A DNA stretch of 64,000 nt from positions 48,241,962-48,305,961 of the forward strand of contig NC_092859.1 of assembly GCF_032062135.1 (NCBI RefSeq). Reading direction: 5' to 3'. The translations under genes were made by a program, and so were the position numbers. How positions within the stretch are numbered: the stretch's first letter is position 1; each line of letters starts with the position of its first letter. The DNA comes from Pyxicephalus adspersus (lineage: Eukaryota > Chordata > Amphibia > Anura > Pyxicephalidae). The notes below the pieces were generated by a model. The model was not told the DNA's origin, searched no databases, and saw only the letters and a list, made by a program, of their open reading frames with translations. Positions 48,914 through 60,775 of the stretch are shown piece by piece.

Positions 48914-51900
48914 CACACCCTGATGTCTATAACATCACAAAAACAGCACTGTTAAGAGGCACTAGTTATTGTTACCACAACCATTACCATTAGCAGTTTT
49001 ATTAAAGCCTGGCTGTTACCCAAATGGTATTGAAAAATAAAGGCTGTAGACAGACCAGTACGTGTTTACTGAACAAGATCTACTAGACACATTTTAATAT
49101 GACCTTCAAATAAAAATACATACAGAAAGATGTAATTGTATTATCCTTGTAGTTTCATATCTATTGCCAATAATTTACTGCATTGCTAAGCCTGAGAAAA
49201 CATTTTTGTCTTAAACATCTATAATAAATGTATAAATTAAAAGCAGCGTAACATTTGCTGCTCACTATAGCACAAATTAACTGCATTCACTTATACTGAA
49301 TTTAACTTTGCACAACTAATAAGGGTCAGACTAGATGTGCAGATTACGTAGATTACTACATTAAAACTTTGTAATTAACCTGGTGGTACATTTGTAAATG
49401 AATCCAAGTCCATGCAATATATTTTTTATTATATCCCTCCTCCCAACCGCATTTCTTTCTATTTAATTTCTTGTTTCACTATCTGTGTGTTGCTTTGAAT
49501 TGATAAGCCTTTATAATACCTCCACATTCAATAGAGTAGCTATTTCAGATAAATACAATGTGATGAGCAGAGAGAACTGGTCTGGATTTAAATGAATCAT
49601 TTATAGGACAAACATGGATAATATGCCTGCCTAACACAGCTAATCCCATCAAATTTCAGTCCTGAAAAAACAATCACCCTGTGCAGCTTCAATATTAACA
49701 AGCTGTGCTAAGGCTTAGTTTCTTCTGATATTTGCATTGGTATAAATATAAAATTCTGATTCAGAAATTGATAAATAAGGTAATTGAAGTATATGCACAA
49801 TTACAATTCTTAAAGCTGACAAATTGCAACAAAAGATATTAGTAACAGGCTGCACAATAGAGACAAGGAGAAAGGCAAATTAATTGTATGTCAGAAAGCT
49901 ACGTTTCTCTTTCCAGGTCAGTGACGTAAATGTCTTAACATTCTGTTATAGGCAAAGAAAGTTCTTAGAATCCCTTTCATTATTTTTATAAAACTAATGT
50001 CTGTTTAACATTCTTAATGCTATATTAGCCCAGTTTTTTTTAAAAAAAATTACATATAAAAATTATGTATATTGGATCTCTTATGTAATATCAATTCCTT
50101 ACAAAGATAGGAGGTGCAAAACTTTAAAACAGCTAGGCTGTGAGCTAGCTACAACAATGTACATTTCTAAACAGATGTTAGATATTGTGGAGGCAGGAGT
50201 AGGTTTTAATGGGAACAATAAAAAAGTGGTCCGATAGAGAGTAGGCTCATTAAAAGACAGCAGTAGGACACAAGAATAGGTAGATGATTTGTTTTTCCCT
50301 TTATTTGAATCTCTTCAAAAACATATGCATCTCTCATTCCTCGCAACCCAGTCCTGCACATGGATGTCACACTCTTTCTCTCAGGGCATAGTCTGTCAGG
50401 CAGGCTCTATGTTCTTGGTTTTCCAATTTTTTTCCTATGCACTTGTTGGTTTTTTGTTAAAAGGTTTTAGACAAAAAAGGCAACTATAAAGTAGGTTCCT
50501 AAATGCACAGCATCCCTGCACCTTTGCTATTCGGTCATTTGGGGCTCTGGAGAAGGTGGAGGGTGTGGGCATTTTCCCGGTGTGCCCTTCCGTAAAACCT
50601 AGGTCTGTGTATTACCTTGATCCTAAAGGTCAACCTGCGGTGAGCTTACACTCTTTGTCTACTTACTGAGCAGAGGTCTTTCTTTGGGTGTACAAGTCCA
50701 TGCCAACATGATGTGAACTTTCTAATGGCTGTACAGTTGTGGGGGTGTATCTGAATAGAAACTAGGAGATCAAGAGTGGGCAGGTGGGGGCCAGTTACTG
50801 CAGAGCTGGATCAGTGGAAAGTATATCCTCCTTCACACATAGAAAACATCCAAACATTGAACATGGGTTAAAGTGTGGATAGCATAGAGGGGTGGACAGG
50901 AGACTAGTTTGTACCCAGAAACAAGCTTTAATAATAAGAAAGATAAGAAACAAAAAGTTATGTGTAATAATTATCATTATTTAGAGATGGTTTTAACTAT
51001 GTGCATAATTTATATTTTTAAGTGTTAGTTTATGATTTTAAAGGATACAAGAAAGAAAAATGTAGGAAAGATGAGTAAGTAGAGAGGAAAGAAGAGGAAA
51101 GAAATACTGAAAGTCTATATAAACTATTTATAAACTGCCCTAGTTTCAACTTGTGCATTTGATAACATCAAAAGTGTCCTCTCTCACAGCAGAATTAAGC
51201 AGTAATAAAGATTCACTTCACAGCACATATTCAGTGTAATGAATATTTCTCGCATTCCTGGTAGGTATGTAAAGCAAATTCTACAGAGAAAAATTTTACT
51301 CTATATTTTAATTTTAAAAAAATCATCAGATTTCATGCAGAAATGTGATAATATTGTGGGTTTAATTGATTTGCGTTGAAGTATATGGGTGCAAATTTGT
51401 TTAAGTTACCTGAAAAGCCCCTGAATATAGTATTGTCACCAAAAATTAATAAAGTGGGATGGGAAGGCTGTATGATCAAATCCCAAATGAAAATATTTGA
51501 AAGTAATGTATTGTTTTTCATTAGTTAGTTACATTTTTGTAGGTAAAAAAATGTCTTTTTTTATTCTCATATTCATTGCTTAGACTTATCTACTAATCTT
51601 CCGGATTGTTGAAATTTTCCAGATGTCATTTGATTTGAATCACGTAATTAATTTGAAAATTCAGAAAATATCTAATGGCGATTGTAGCATTGAAATTCCA
51701 GTAAGTAAAATTCAATGCAAAATACACCAGCTTAAAAAAACACACACACAAACAAAAAAAGTTGTCGTGCCTAGATGAAAAATATATTTGTGTTGCGACT
51801 AATTAGGACAAAATTGAATATGATCAAATCCAAACATTTCTGGTTCCTGGGTGTTTATTAGTTAGAAGCAATCAATGTGAATAAAATACAGTGCTCACAA

Positions 51901-52150
51901 TCCAGGGCCCACAGGCCCAAAGGCAAGCCTCCATCAGCCTCCACCACCTCTCCATCAGTCCTCTCCACCTGCCACTCCTACTAACCGTAGCCCAGCAGGC
52001 GCCAAAAATCCTCTGATCCTTCACCCACAACTCAGCTACAGCCCAAAGCAGAGCCATCCACCATTAAAGAAGAAACAGTAATCTCCATTGAAAGCCTGCA
52101 TACTAGTGGGCAAGCTGTCTCTTATTCTATCATAAAAGATATGTGTATAT
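48914..52150. other. AT-rich intron with no recognised feature
   Basis: Nothing supportable. 51895-52060 is C-rich with CCATCAGCCTCCACCACCTC-like repetition but no identity. Confidence 0.5.
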
Positions 52151-52159
52151 CATTAAAGC

Positions 52160-54430
52160 CTTCACAAGAATAGATTATTTTTCATCCTGCCCAATTTAGT
52201 TTAATCTGATCAGAATGGTTTTGTTAAAAACAGACAAGCTCCTGATGGTACAAGAAAAAACGGTTCAATCTCATACATTATGCAAAAACGAAGAAAATTC
52301 ATCATATTTTTAATCATACTCTTATCATTAGACACTGAAGGCCTTTGATCGAGTCCGAAAAAAGTTTAGCTGAAGTTTGGATACTTTCTGCTAATATGGC
52401 CTGCAGGTAGTTTGTCCGATAATTTTGTCATCACTATCGGTGCTCACCAAGACTGCCTATTGTTCCAATGGAACTTTAGGCCGAGTCTATTAGAATAAAT
52501 CCAAACATCTGTGGTTGCTTTATAAACAAGTACATCGCAAGTAAGTCTGTTTGCAGATGATGTTATATTGATTGTATCAATCCATCACTCTCACTACATC
52601 ACATACAAGACACCCAGTGTCAATTTAGCTCAATCTCATACTATAAAGGTAACACTCAAAAATCTTTGAATCCTACCTATATTTATACCTTCAGACCTGC
52701 AATATTTCTTGATTAAATCAATTCCATGGTACATGACCATCCATATTTAAGCATTAAGCTTACATCATCCATGTCCCAACTATTTATTGCTAATTATAAA
52801 CCTTTTTGCACTAAATTTTCATAGAATTTAATTAAATGTCATCACATGAACTATCTATCTCAGGATGTATTGCAGCATTTAAAATGCTCTTAATGGCAAA
52901 CATTTTGCACCATTTTTTGTACACTATCTATCCTCATACCTAAAATCTTCATTAAATCTTTACAAACATTACTTATTAGATTTATATGACGGAACAAGAA
53001 ATGTTCATTTAATGTGATGACTCGGTTGAGCTCCTTGTGTGGTTTTTGGCTCCCAAACATTCACTGGTATTGCTATGCCTCTTTTTTAAGGCAAATACAA
53101 TTTTGGAGGAAACAAAATTTCAATAGGATATGGATAGCACTAGAATCCTAATTACTCTCTCCATATTACCAAAAGAATGTGCTATTGTCTTTCATAGTTG
53201 GTCATTTACCACCTCTACATGGAGCTCCTACTTTTAAAGCTGCCTTTAACGTCGGGGACTTCATGCTTTTTAAATTCTGGACTGACACTGGTAATGCCTA
53301 TGGTGCTCGCAATAAATATCCCTGATGAACACTTACAAACATGGGAGAACCATGGTATACACAATATATTTATCAGTTGCTCAATGGTAAAATGATCAGA
53401 CCATTTTGGTTTCTTCAGCACAAATATTCATTTGCTCCTTGTGAGTTTTATCATTATTTACAAAAATCCCATTTTTTAATAAGCACTCAATTCCCACAGT
53501 GTTGTTTTTTTCAATATACCACATTTTTTACAACTCTTTTCCAGTCTCCAAAGATAAATCCCGTTTTTTTATCTTGACAAATAATTTGGAATTTACTTAA
53601 AAAAACCCTTAGGGTAGCACAATTTGGGTGGGCAAATTGAAATTTCTCAAAGGACACCATGCTCCTAAAACTACTGGGAGCTACTTCAGAAATGATTTTA
53701 TAGATGGCATCTCCCTCCTTACAGATTATTTAAAGTATACCCCCAACACTCACCCCATTGTTGGAGACAATGGCTCACTATCACTAATATGGCTCACTAT
53801 CACATTTGCTATGGTATTGACTTTCCCTAAAATCATACTGGAATTCTGTGTTTAGTGTTTTTTCTAAACTCATTGACTTTCCTGTCAAACCTTCTTTTCA
53901 ATTAGCTTTTTTACATGTTGGTATGGACACCATACGCTCTGCGGCTAGAACCATAGTAGTTCACTTAATAATGGCTGCAAATTCAATATACATAAAGCAG
54001 CTTTCCCCCCAGCCCCTATTTAGCTGGGTACGCCACCCAGCACTTTTCAGTAACCACCCAGCTGTTTTTGGGCCACATAAAGTTGGGCCACAATACAGCG
54101 ACCACCACCCGCCTACAGCTTCTACTCACCCAGCTTTAAAAATTAGGTATTGGATTAGGTATTGGAATACAGCCACGCTTCCCAACCTCTCTGATGTCAT
54201 TAGCGATACCAACGTATATTGTTCTTATGAAAAAATGTTTGCAATTATAAATAATAGATCTTTGCACACACATGGTCACAGTGCTTCTTTTTTCCCTTCT
54301 CTTCTTTATCTTTTTCTTCCAATTCACCACTTTACTTACTTGCTCATTTTTCACCATGATAGTTTACTTAACAGACGTATAAACTATTTGTATTCCTTTA
54401 ATAATATGCTTTGTACTTTGAAGGTGGCCT
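52160..54430 (+). pseudogene. Tx1/L1-like LINE relic (ORF2 reverse transcriptase to 3' end)
   Basis: In order on the plus strand: an SDQNGFVKNRQAPDGT region (RT block 1), FDRV at about 52344, a GAHQDCLLF block corresponding to the GTRQGCPLSP block, SIRINPNI, then LFADDVILIV at 52548-52577 (the catalytic FADD box). A degenerate thumb follows. The C-terminal zinc-knuckle-like block at about 53745-53800 reads PIVGDNGSLSLIW where CWRC...HIWW is normal. It closes with TIRSAARTIVVH and LPNLSDVISDTN. Frameshifts and stops are frequent. The 5' end is truncated within the start of the RT. Confidence 0.85.
53968..54155 (+). repeat. Repeat nested in the LINE 3' coding end
   Basis: The block from AATGGCTGCAAATTC to the tandem ATTGGATTAGGTATTGG splits the LINE reading between AARTIVVH and TATLPNLSDV. 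It is rich in CCACCCAGC motifs (GGTACGCCACCCAGC, AACCACCCAGCTG, CTCACCCAGC), which I recall from a dispersed amphibian repeat. Exact boundaries are uncertain. Confidence 0.6.
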
Positions 54431-54679
54431 AAATTTTCCATAATGGCACATTCCTATGCAAAGTGCCATGCTAAGGCCAATAATTATTGGTTGCAGTGTA
54501 CCTGTATATACAGGTATATTTTTTAAAGAAAACCCATCAAATATGGAAGAAATATACATAACACATGGCAGCTTTGTGTTCATGGTATCCACAGTGAATA
54601 GAACCTAGAGCCTGCTCCTGCCAGACTAAAATGGTTTCCCTTGGCAGTAATTGAAGTGTAAAATGCAAGCACAAATGTT

Positions 54680-54794
<115 letters not shown>

Positions 54795-54996
54795 TTAAGG
54801 CAAAAAGGAGAAAATATATAAATAATGAAAGTATCAGTTATTAATTATTATAGCTTAAGCAACACACTATTACATTAAATGCTCTTCAACATTGTGTAGA
54901 TACAGTAAGTTGGACCAGTAATGACTCTACTGACATAAAGTTATTTCACCAATACAAAAAACACATTATTTCCAAGGAGCTCAACATGACTTCAGC

Positions 54997-55245
54997 TAGG
55001 TACAAACGTGCAATTGTTGAATCTGTGTACAGCGGTCATCATCTGGACGACCCTCCTGGCAGATCCACGGATGATGGATGATGAACGATCGCAATGAAAG
55101 TGAAGGGGGGAGAGTGCAGCGGGGTGCCGCTCCGCCGTTCTCCCCTGTCCCCTCATAGAGCAGAACAGTGCTGCAGTCATTTGTCATTGGAAAGGATCGT
55201 GAAAGATCATTTCCAACAACAATTATTGCACATGTGTACATAGCC
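54997..55245. repeat. MITE with CTAGGTACAAACGTGCAAT ends
   Basis: Left CTAGGTACAAACGTGCAATT and, reverse-complemented, right CTATGTACACATGTGCAATA form an imperfect TIR of over 20 bases. The body includes CpG-rich GGGGTGCCGCTCCGCCG. No coding capacity. It lies about 230 bases from the gabrb acceptor. Confidence 0.8.
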
Positions 55246-56429
55246 TTAGTCTTGACACTCATTATGTAATTGTAGAATGGGTGACAAGCTAAAGTGAAAC
55301 CTGTAGGACATGGCAAAGATACATTTTTACGTGGAATAATTAAGGTCTGCAATGTGCTTTGAAAGTTGATCACATAATAGACATGTTAATTAAAAATTTA
55401 TTTAATGTTGTTTGAAGACATTGATTGCTCCAAGAATGAATGAAAGTGTCCATCATGGTCAAATAAAAGGAATTGCAGAAGTTAAATAAGCTCTTTTCTG
55501 TGCCAAGTTTTCAGTGAAAGAATGGGCAAAATAAATTTTGTAATTTGATTACAAGAGAACAGATTAGTTTCCTTCAAAAGACTTGGAGAGCTTTATTAAA
55601 TCAGACCCAATGTCTATGGCACAACCAGAATTTTCAATAACAGAACATCTTGGAAAAGTATACAAATACTACTGGTGATAGGAAAACAATATCAATTATT
55701 TTGTGTTTTAGACCTTAATACACCTAAGTTTTTGACAGAAAGGGTCAATCTACTAAGACCTTAAACATAAACATTTAATTGTACTGTCACACACCCCATT
55801 TGGTCTCTTGATTAATTAAAAAAAATGAATTACTGTAAACTTTGCGCCATACATTTGGAGCCAAGGGAAAGGGTACTTTTTGGAGTAAATAAATTTATTT
55901 CACTGAATGTGATTTCATAATTTTCTAGATTACTTGCATTGCTATACGCAAAAAATAATTTATCATTATGTTCTCTGTAAAACAAGAATTAATTAGGTCA
56001 AAGAACAAATACTATCCACATGAAATTTTGTGAAGGGCTAGTAGAACAAAGAGCACTCATATACCATCATGCATTTCATGTGATCCCATCCTAAGCCAGC
56101 ACAACCTTAATAATCCTGGTGCTGATGTCATCAATGTCAGATACCTTCCCATGTTGAGTCTGATTTCCAGCTAGGTCACAATTGCACGGGTACTTACTTC
56201 TCTCCTCCAGTCTAGTCCTTTGGCTACGGTAGATGCACATGTTGATGCATTCTTGTAATCATCTTTTTTCCAAGGCTTAATAATTGACATTGCTACAGTA
56301 TTTTGTTCTCTTGCATGGGCTGGAATTTGGTGATTACATGCAATTATTTACCTGTAGGCCTTGTCCTATAATTTGGTTTTCTTGTATGAATGCAAATAAA
56401 ATTGAAAATCAACCCATATGTTCTGTACT
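55246..56429. other. Intron with a 30-base MITE family A end at 55580-55609
   Basis: ACTTGGAGAGCTTTATTAAA followed by TCAGACCC is the right terminus of family A without the rest. Otherwise nothing recognised. Confidence 0.65.
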
Positions 56430-56680
56430 ATGAAGAAGTTCTATTTTTGATGTTTTTGATTGCAGTTTTCTATCATTTTTTTTGTAATCATATAGGGACA
56501 TCCATGTCTGATAAAGTGGGACCACTGTGTCACAAAACAATATATTAGATACCTCTTATTTTGTGATCATAGTTTGTTATTTCCTGTAATGTTACAAAGA
56601 TTATTGGTATGACAAATATATTTCTTTTAAAAATGTTTTAATAAAGTAATAGTGTTTTTCCTGTTGATATATGATTATAG
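56430..56680 (+). mobile_element. Possible Penelope-like 3' relic
   Basis: GTCTGATAAAGTGGGACCAC, then TCACAAAACAATATATTAGA at 56506-56550 keeps the order CTGATRA, stem, AAAAC of the hammerhead-like cores elsewhere. GTTTTAATAAAGTAATAGTG downstream resembles the arm ends at 45640. No coding part is seen. Confidence 0.4.
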
Positions 56681-56754
56681 GAAAGATAACTCATGAACCT
56701 CTAGTAAAGGTTTTTTCTTTATGTCTACTACATAAATGTCAGTGTAAGGCCCTG

Positions 56755-57310
56755 GACCCCAGGACTTACTGTGCAAGGGATGGTGTCTGGGGATAGGCCG
56801 GCAGCAAGCCAGGAGCCCACAGATAAAGCAGTACCAAGATTCCAATGGAGCCAAGTCCAGAATACAGAGCAGAGGTCATACACAAGAGATCAGTCCACCA
56901 AATGAAGTACAAAGGAAAAGGCACAAGCAGAGTCGGGGTCACAGGCAAAGGTCTGTCCAGGTGGGTTGTCAGGAACAGGCAAGGTCAGCAACAATAAATC
57001 AGACGAAAACACACTCCTGCACAGATTAGCCCAGCTATATGCTACAACAGGCCCTGGTGACTGGGAGCAGAGAGGTTTTAAAGTCCCAGCAGGCAATGGC
57101 AGTGCAGGACTAAGTCAGGAGCTAATTGCCCCTGAAATCCCCTATAGCTGTGCACAGCCTCACAGACTCGTACTGGAGATGCGAGAAATACCTCAGGTTG
57201 CACAACTAAAGGGAAGCAGAGGCTGCTGCTATCTGTTTTCCTGGCTGCTGCAAATGACATCACTGGACAGAATAAACAGGGTTTCATACTGCAATAGCGC
57301 ACAGCACAGA
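56755..57310. repeat. GC-richer dispersed repeat, unidentified
   Basis: A block with CAGGCAAAGGTCTGTCCAGG, AGATTAGCCCAGCTATATGC and CCTGGTGACTGGGAGCAGAG, which I recall in similar order from other frog DNA. Frames at 56966-57436 and its opposite strand overlap and lack domains, so I do not call a gene. Confidence 0.45.
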
Positions 57311-58404
57311 GTCGCCGGACAGATGCGCATTTCCCAACAGTCAGAAAGGCCATTCAAGCTGAACTCCAGTTCAACTTTTCTCCTTCTCCTAAAAGTGATT
57401 AGTCCTTTATCCCTGCGCATTTTTTTTCCAGTTTAACTTTTGTGATTCATAGTTTGTCATGATCATGATTTTTTTGCAACATTTTAGTCAACATTGCTCC
57501 TATTTTGTACATTCTAGGCCCTGAAGTATCTCCCGCTAACCTCCCGCTCCCACTAGGGTTGGTGAGTGTTAGGTATCACAGACAAATAAAATGTGTACAA
57601 TTATGCAAAAATTTGTACTTTTCAGCAAGGCTTAAATTTAAAATACCTTTAAAATATTGGGTAACTTTGACCCCATGACTCTAAACTAAAAGTTTAAGTT
57701 ACTGTGCACTGCTCAAATCCTGCCTCCCTTATTAAGGAAGGGAAAGTTCAGCTCTGTGGCAATGACAAAGCAATAAAAAGCTATCCAGGGTTACTGCCCA
57801 CATATCTGCCTCCTCCTCCTTTAAGAAATGTTCTATCTTTTATCAAAGAATAAAAGATGAACTGTTAAGTCAAGAATAACCCACATCCCTTTTTAAATAC
57901 GTAAAATTAAAACTAGCACTCACTAATTTGCAAGATGAAAACTGATTAACTGTGCATAATTTACTTTGATGAATGCTCCATTATTTAGGCTGCGTGCTAT
58001 CAAACTGCATGTTAATGCTGCATTAAAAATGCTAACACTACAGAGTGAATCTATTATAAAAATGTAGCAGGTGTTATCAACACAGAAAGCATCCCGCTAA
58101 GTAAACTTTTTATTCAAAATGTTCCCAGAGATTTCAATCATCTATTAGTACTTTATTTGGTGTCACTTTTTTTTGGAACAGATGTCTGAAAATTACATGT
58201 GTCAGTACAAGATTGGAGTTCATGGCTTTGAAAAACGAAAGCATAGTTCATGTGATAGTGGAACAAGGACATCTGTGCTGTAATTAGGCATGAGCTAACT
58301 GATCTACAATGTTTAATATTTAACCCAGTTCAGGACAGCATTTTCTATAACAAATTTCACCCTCATTCATTTTTTCACCCACTATTCCTCTTTCTTATGT
58401 TCGC
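57311..58404. other. AT-rich intron with no recognised feature
   Basis: Nothing supportable. Confidence 0.5.
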
Positions 58405-58760
58405 TTTAACCTCCCTGGTGGTAACCCTGAGTGTAAAAAAAAAAAAAAAAAAGCTGAAAGCGGTAACCCTAAGCCACATTCTGGGTAGCTAAAAACATAA
58501 AAAATAAAGACTTTCCTGGTCCCAACGGCATCTTCCAGTGCTCTGCTCATCGCATCCTATCCTTTGGTCGTGTCCTCTTCCTTCCATCTGTCCCCCAGCA
58601 AGTGCGCTCACATTCCCCGGGAGTTCCCGGTGATGTTGGTGCATGCGTCACTACGTGCGAGGGAGTGTGACGGGAATTTCAAATTACTTTGTATTAGATT
58701 CAATATGAAATAACTGTACTGAATCCAAAACAAAGTAATCATTAAAATATATATTTATAT
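58405..58760 (-). repeat. Dispersed GGTAACC repeat, copy 2
   Basis: AACCTCCCTGGTGGTAACCC at the left is the complement of the end of copy 1. The core has CCCGGGAGTTCCCGGTGATG, and ATTTCAAATTACTTTGTATT is the counterpart of the copy 1 start. An A-run replaces part of the terminal inverted motif. Confidence 0.8.
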
Positions 58761-59589
58761 ATTTTACATATGCTACTGTACAGGTATAGTACAGGTTTCA
58801 GTATTTTTATGCACTCCTGCTTTAACAGAATTTTGTGTTTTTTAATTTACATTTTATTATTACATTTATTAAATATTGGACAGATTTTGGTGAGTTATGC
58901 CTAAGAGTTATAGGCCTACAATGTAAAATAAATTTTCAAAGTACTGCTTTTTTACATATAAATCTGAACAGAAATGAACTGACCAGAGGGTTAATCCAAA
59001 AACAATTTAAGACCGGATACAGGACATTTACCCGATTTTCCCCTCCAGCCTTGAACAGCCTGTGAATTTCCAGCAGTCTACAGCTTATTACCTAAATAAA
59101 GAACCTGTGCTCTGTAGGTCCTGGTAAGGACCTGGAAAAGGACCACGTGGCCAAGGACCCCTCCCAACTCTTGGCCTTCAGGGCTCCTAACACAAGATTT
59201 TCATAAAAGCCATGTTGCTGCCAAAATGCCTTGCCCATTAACAGACACCTTAGCTTGGGTGCTGAGTAAACCCTATCTAAAACTTTTCAAGCCATGTTAT
59301 GGAACACCCTGTAAGAGTGGAGAGTCAGATTTTTTTCTGAATAGGTAATCTGGTATGGTGTTGCACTGAACATAGATACCATCACAAATTGAGAACAATT
59401 ATTTCTCTTTTTTAATAAAGTTCATATACTCAAAGCTCAAAATTGACATGGTAAAACACTTATTTACCCTGCTGTCTTTTTGTTCACTTCTTTCCAATAG
59501 GAGCAGAATTGCCCCTCTAGGATGTTCTTTGGAAGTACAGTTTTACAGTGATCATCCTCATGACACAAGTAGTCTAGAAAAGAAACCTT
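58761..59589. other. Intron with no recognised feature
   Basis: 58800-58960 may continue copy 2 of the GGTAACC repeat (ACTGCTTTTTTACATATAAA resembles ACTGCTTTTACACATAAAAA at 47132). Confidence 0.4.
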
Positions 59590-59813
59590 GGTCCTGATTT
59601 ATTAAAGCTCTCAAAGACTGGAGAGGATACACTTTCATCAGTGTACCTGGGTGACACAGTGAACCGGGAATGGATCTGGTCCAGGACTGAAAACATTTCA
59701 TAACAAATAGCAAATGACTTTGAAGAAATCCATTCCTGGTTTTCTGGATCACCCAGTTCCACCAAATAAAGTGTTTCCTCTTAAGTTCTAGAGAGCTTTA
59801 AAAAATCAGGGCC
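59590..59813. repeat. Palindromic MITE family A copy
   Basis: Ends GGTCCTGATTTATTAAAGC and AAAAAATCAGGGCC; both halves present, about 224 bases. No target duplication is evident. Confidence 0.9.
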
Positions 59814-60522
59814 ACCAATGCCACATGAAATTGTTTTCATGTACATGATGCTAATTGGAAGCAGAGGTAGTAAGTCAGATGTGCATGGTGAAGTATGTAA
59901 AACAAAACACTACATTTAAAGGTTAAGTATACTTTTAATACAGTAGCTGAATTTAGTAGAGGGAGCTTTAACTTTTCATCCACAGTCTATTAACTTCCAG
60001 GATTCCAAGTTCTAGTTGAAACATTATAATTGGTTAATTACTTTCTTCATTAAAAATGAAACATTGTAAAAGGTCTGTTTTGGGCACAAATGGTACAAAG
60101 CAACCAAGTGCCTATTCACTGCTATTTAGTTTTAAGGATAAATGTAATTCTAATAGGAATATCAGCTGATACTAACTTTGAACCAGCCTGCATACATGCG
60201 GTTTATTTGAGTACGGGTTGTGGAATGGGTAATTGGTTTAAATACAAAGGATACATGAAATGTATGATAGCCATGGTTTCGGACAGGGAGTTACTTGTAT
60301 ATTGTTTAATAAAAGTAGTGAGATCAGCTGAGATCAGTGTATAATGGGCTGTGTGTTCACTGGGCTGTGTGTTATTTTTAGAAGGAACAGTTTTAGAACA
60401 GTTTTTTTTTCCTAGTTTACTCTTTTCTAAAACTAATAGAAAATGAAAAGTAATCATGTCAGATGCCATGCCAAAAGAGTATTAATATTTTACTTTTTAT
60501 TTACAATACTGGAACTCATCGT
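59814..60522. other. Intron with no recognised feature
   Basis: Nothing supportable. Confidence 0.5.
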
Positions 60523-60775
60523 GTGGGCGTAACAGTTAGCTCAATGGCTAGCACTCTTCCCTTAGCACACTGCGTCTCAGGTTTGAACCTCAGCTAGAAT
60601 GCTATCTGAAAGGAGTTTGTATGTTTGTATGTGTTTGTGTGGGTTTCCTCGGGCACTCACAACTCACAAATCCCAAATTCCCTTTGAGGGACAATTAGTG
60701 ACACGACTATGGGCTTTGTAAAGCACTGCATAATATGTTGGTGCTATAAATCCACCAGTTAATAATAGTAATATT
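60523..60775 (+). mobile_element. tRNA-derived SINE with L2-type 3' tail
   Basis: The head has a pol III A-box-like TAGCTCAATGGC (60537-60548) and B-box-like GGTTTGAACCT (60580-60590). A conserved central segment follows (GGAGTTTGTATGTTTG, GTGTGGGTTTCCTCGGGC), as in V-SINE-type families. The tail GCATAATATGTTGGTGCTAT plus an AATAATAGTAAT run matches the 3' end of the L2 LINE at 7740-7790, implying mobilisation by L2 machinery. It is not a tRNA gene: there is no cloverleaf. Confidence 0.85.

Noticed and set aside
53848..54432. 194-codon plus-strand frame
   Set aside because: It is the decayed C-terminal end of the L1-like LINE plus a nested repeat, not a host gene.
56966..57436. 156-codon plus-strand frame
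   Set aside because: Lies in a dispersed repeat, with equally long frames on the other strand and no known domain.
60523..60600. tRNA gene
   Set aside because: A- and B-box-like motifs are present but no cloverleaf; the sequence continues into a SINE body and L2-type tail.
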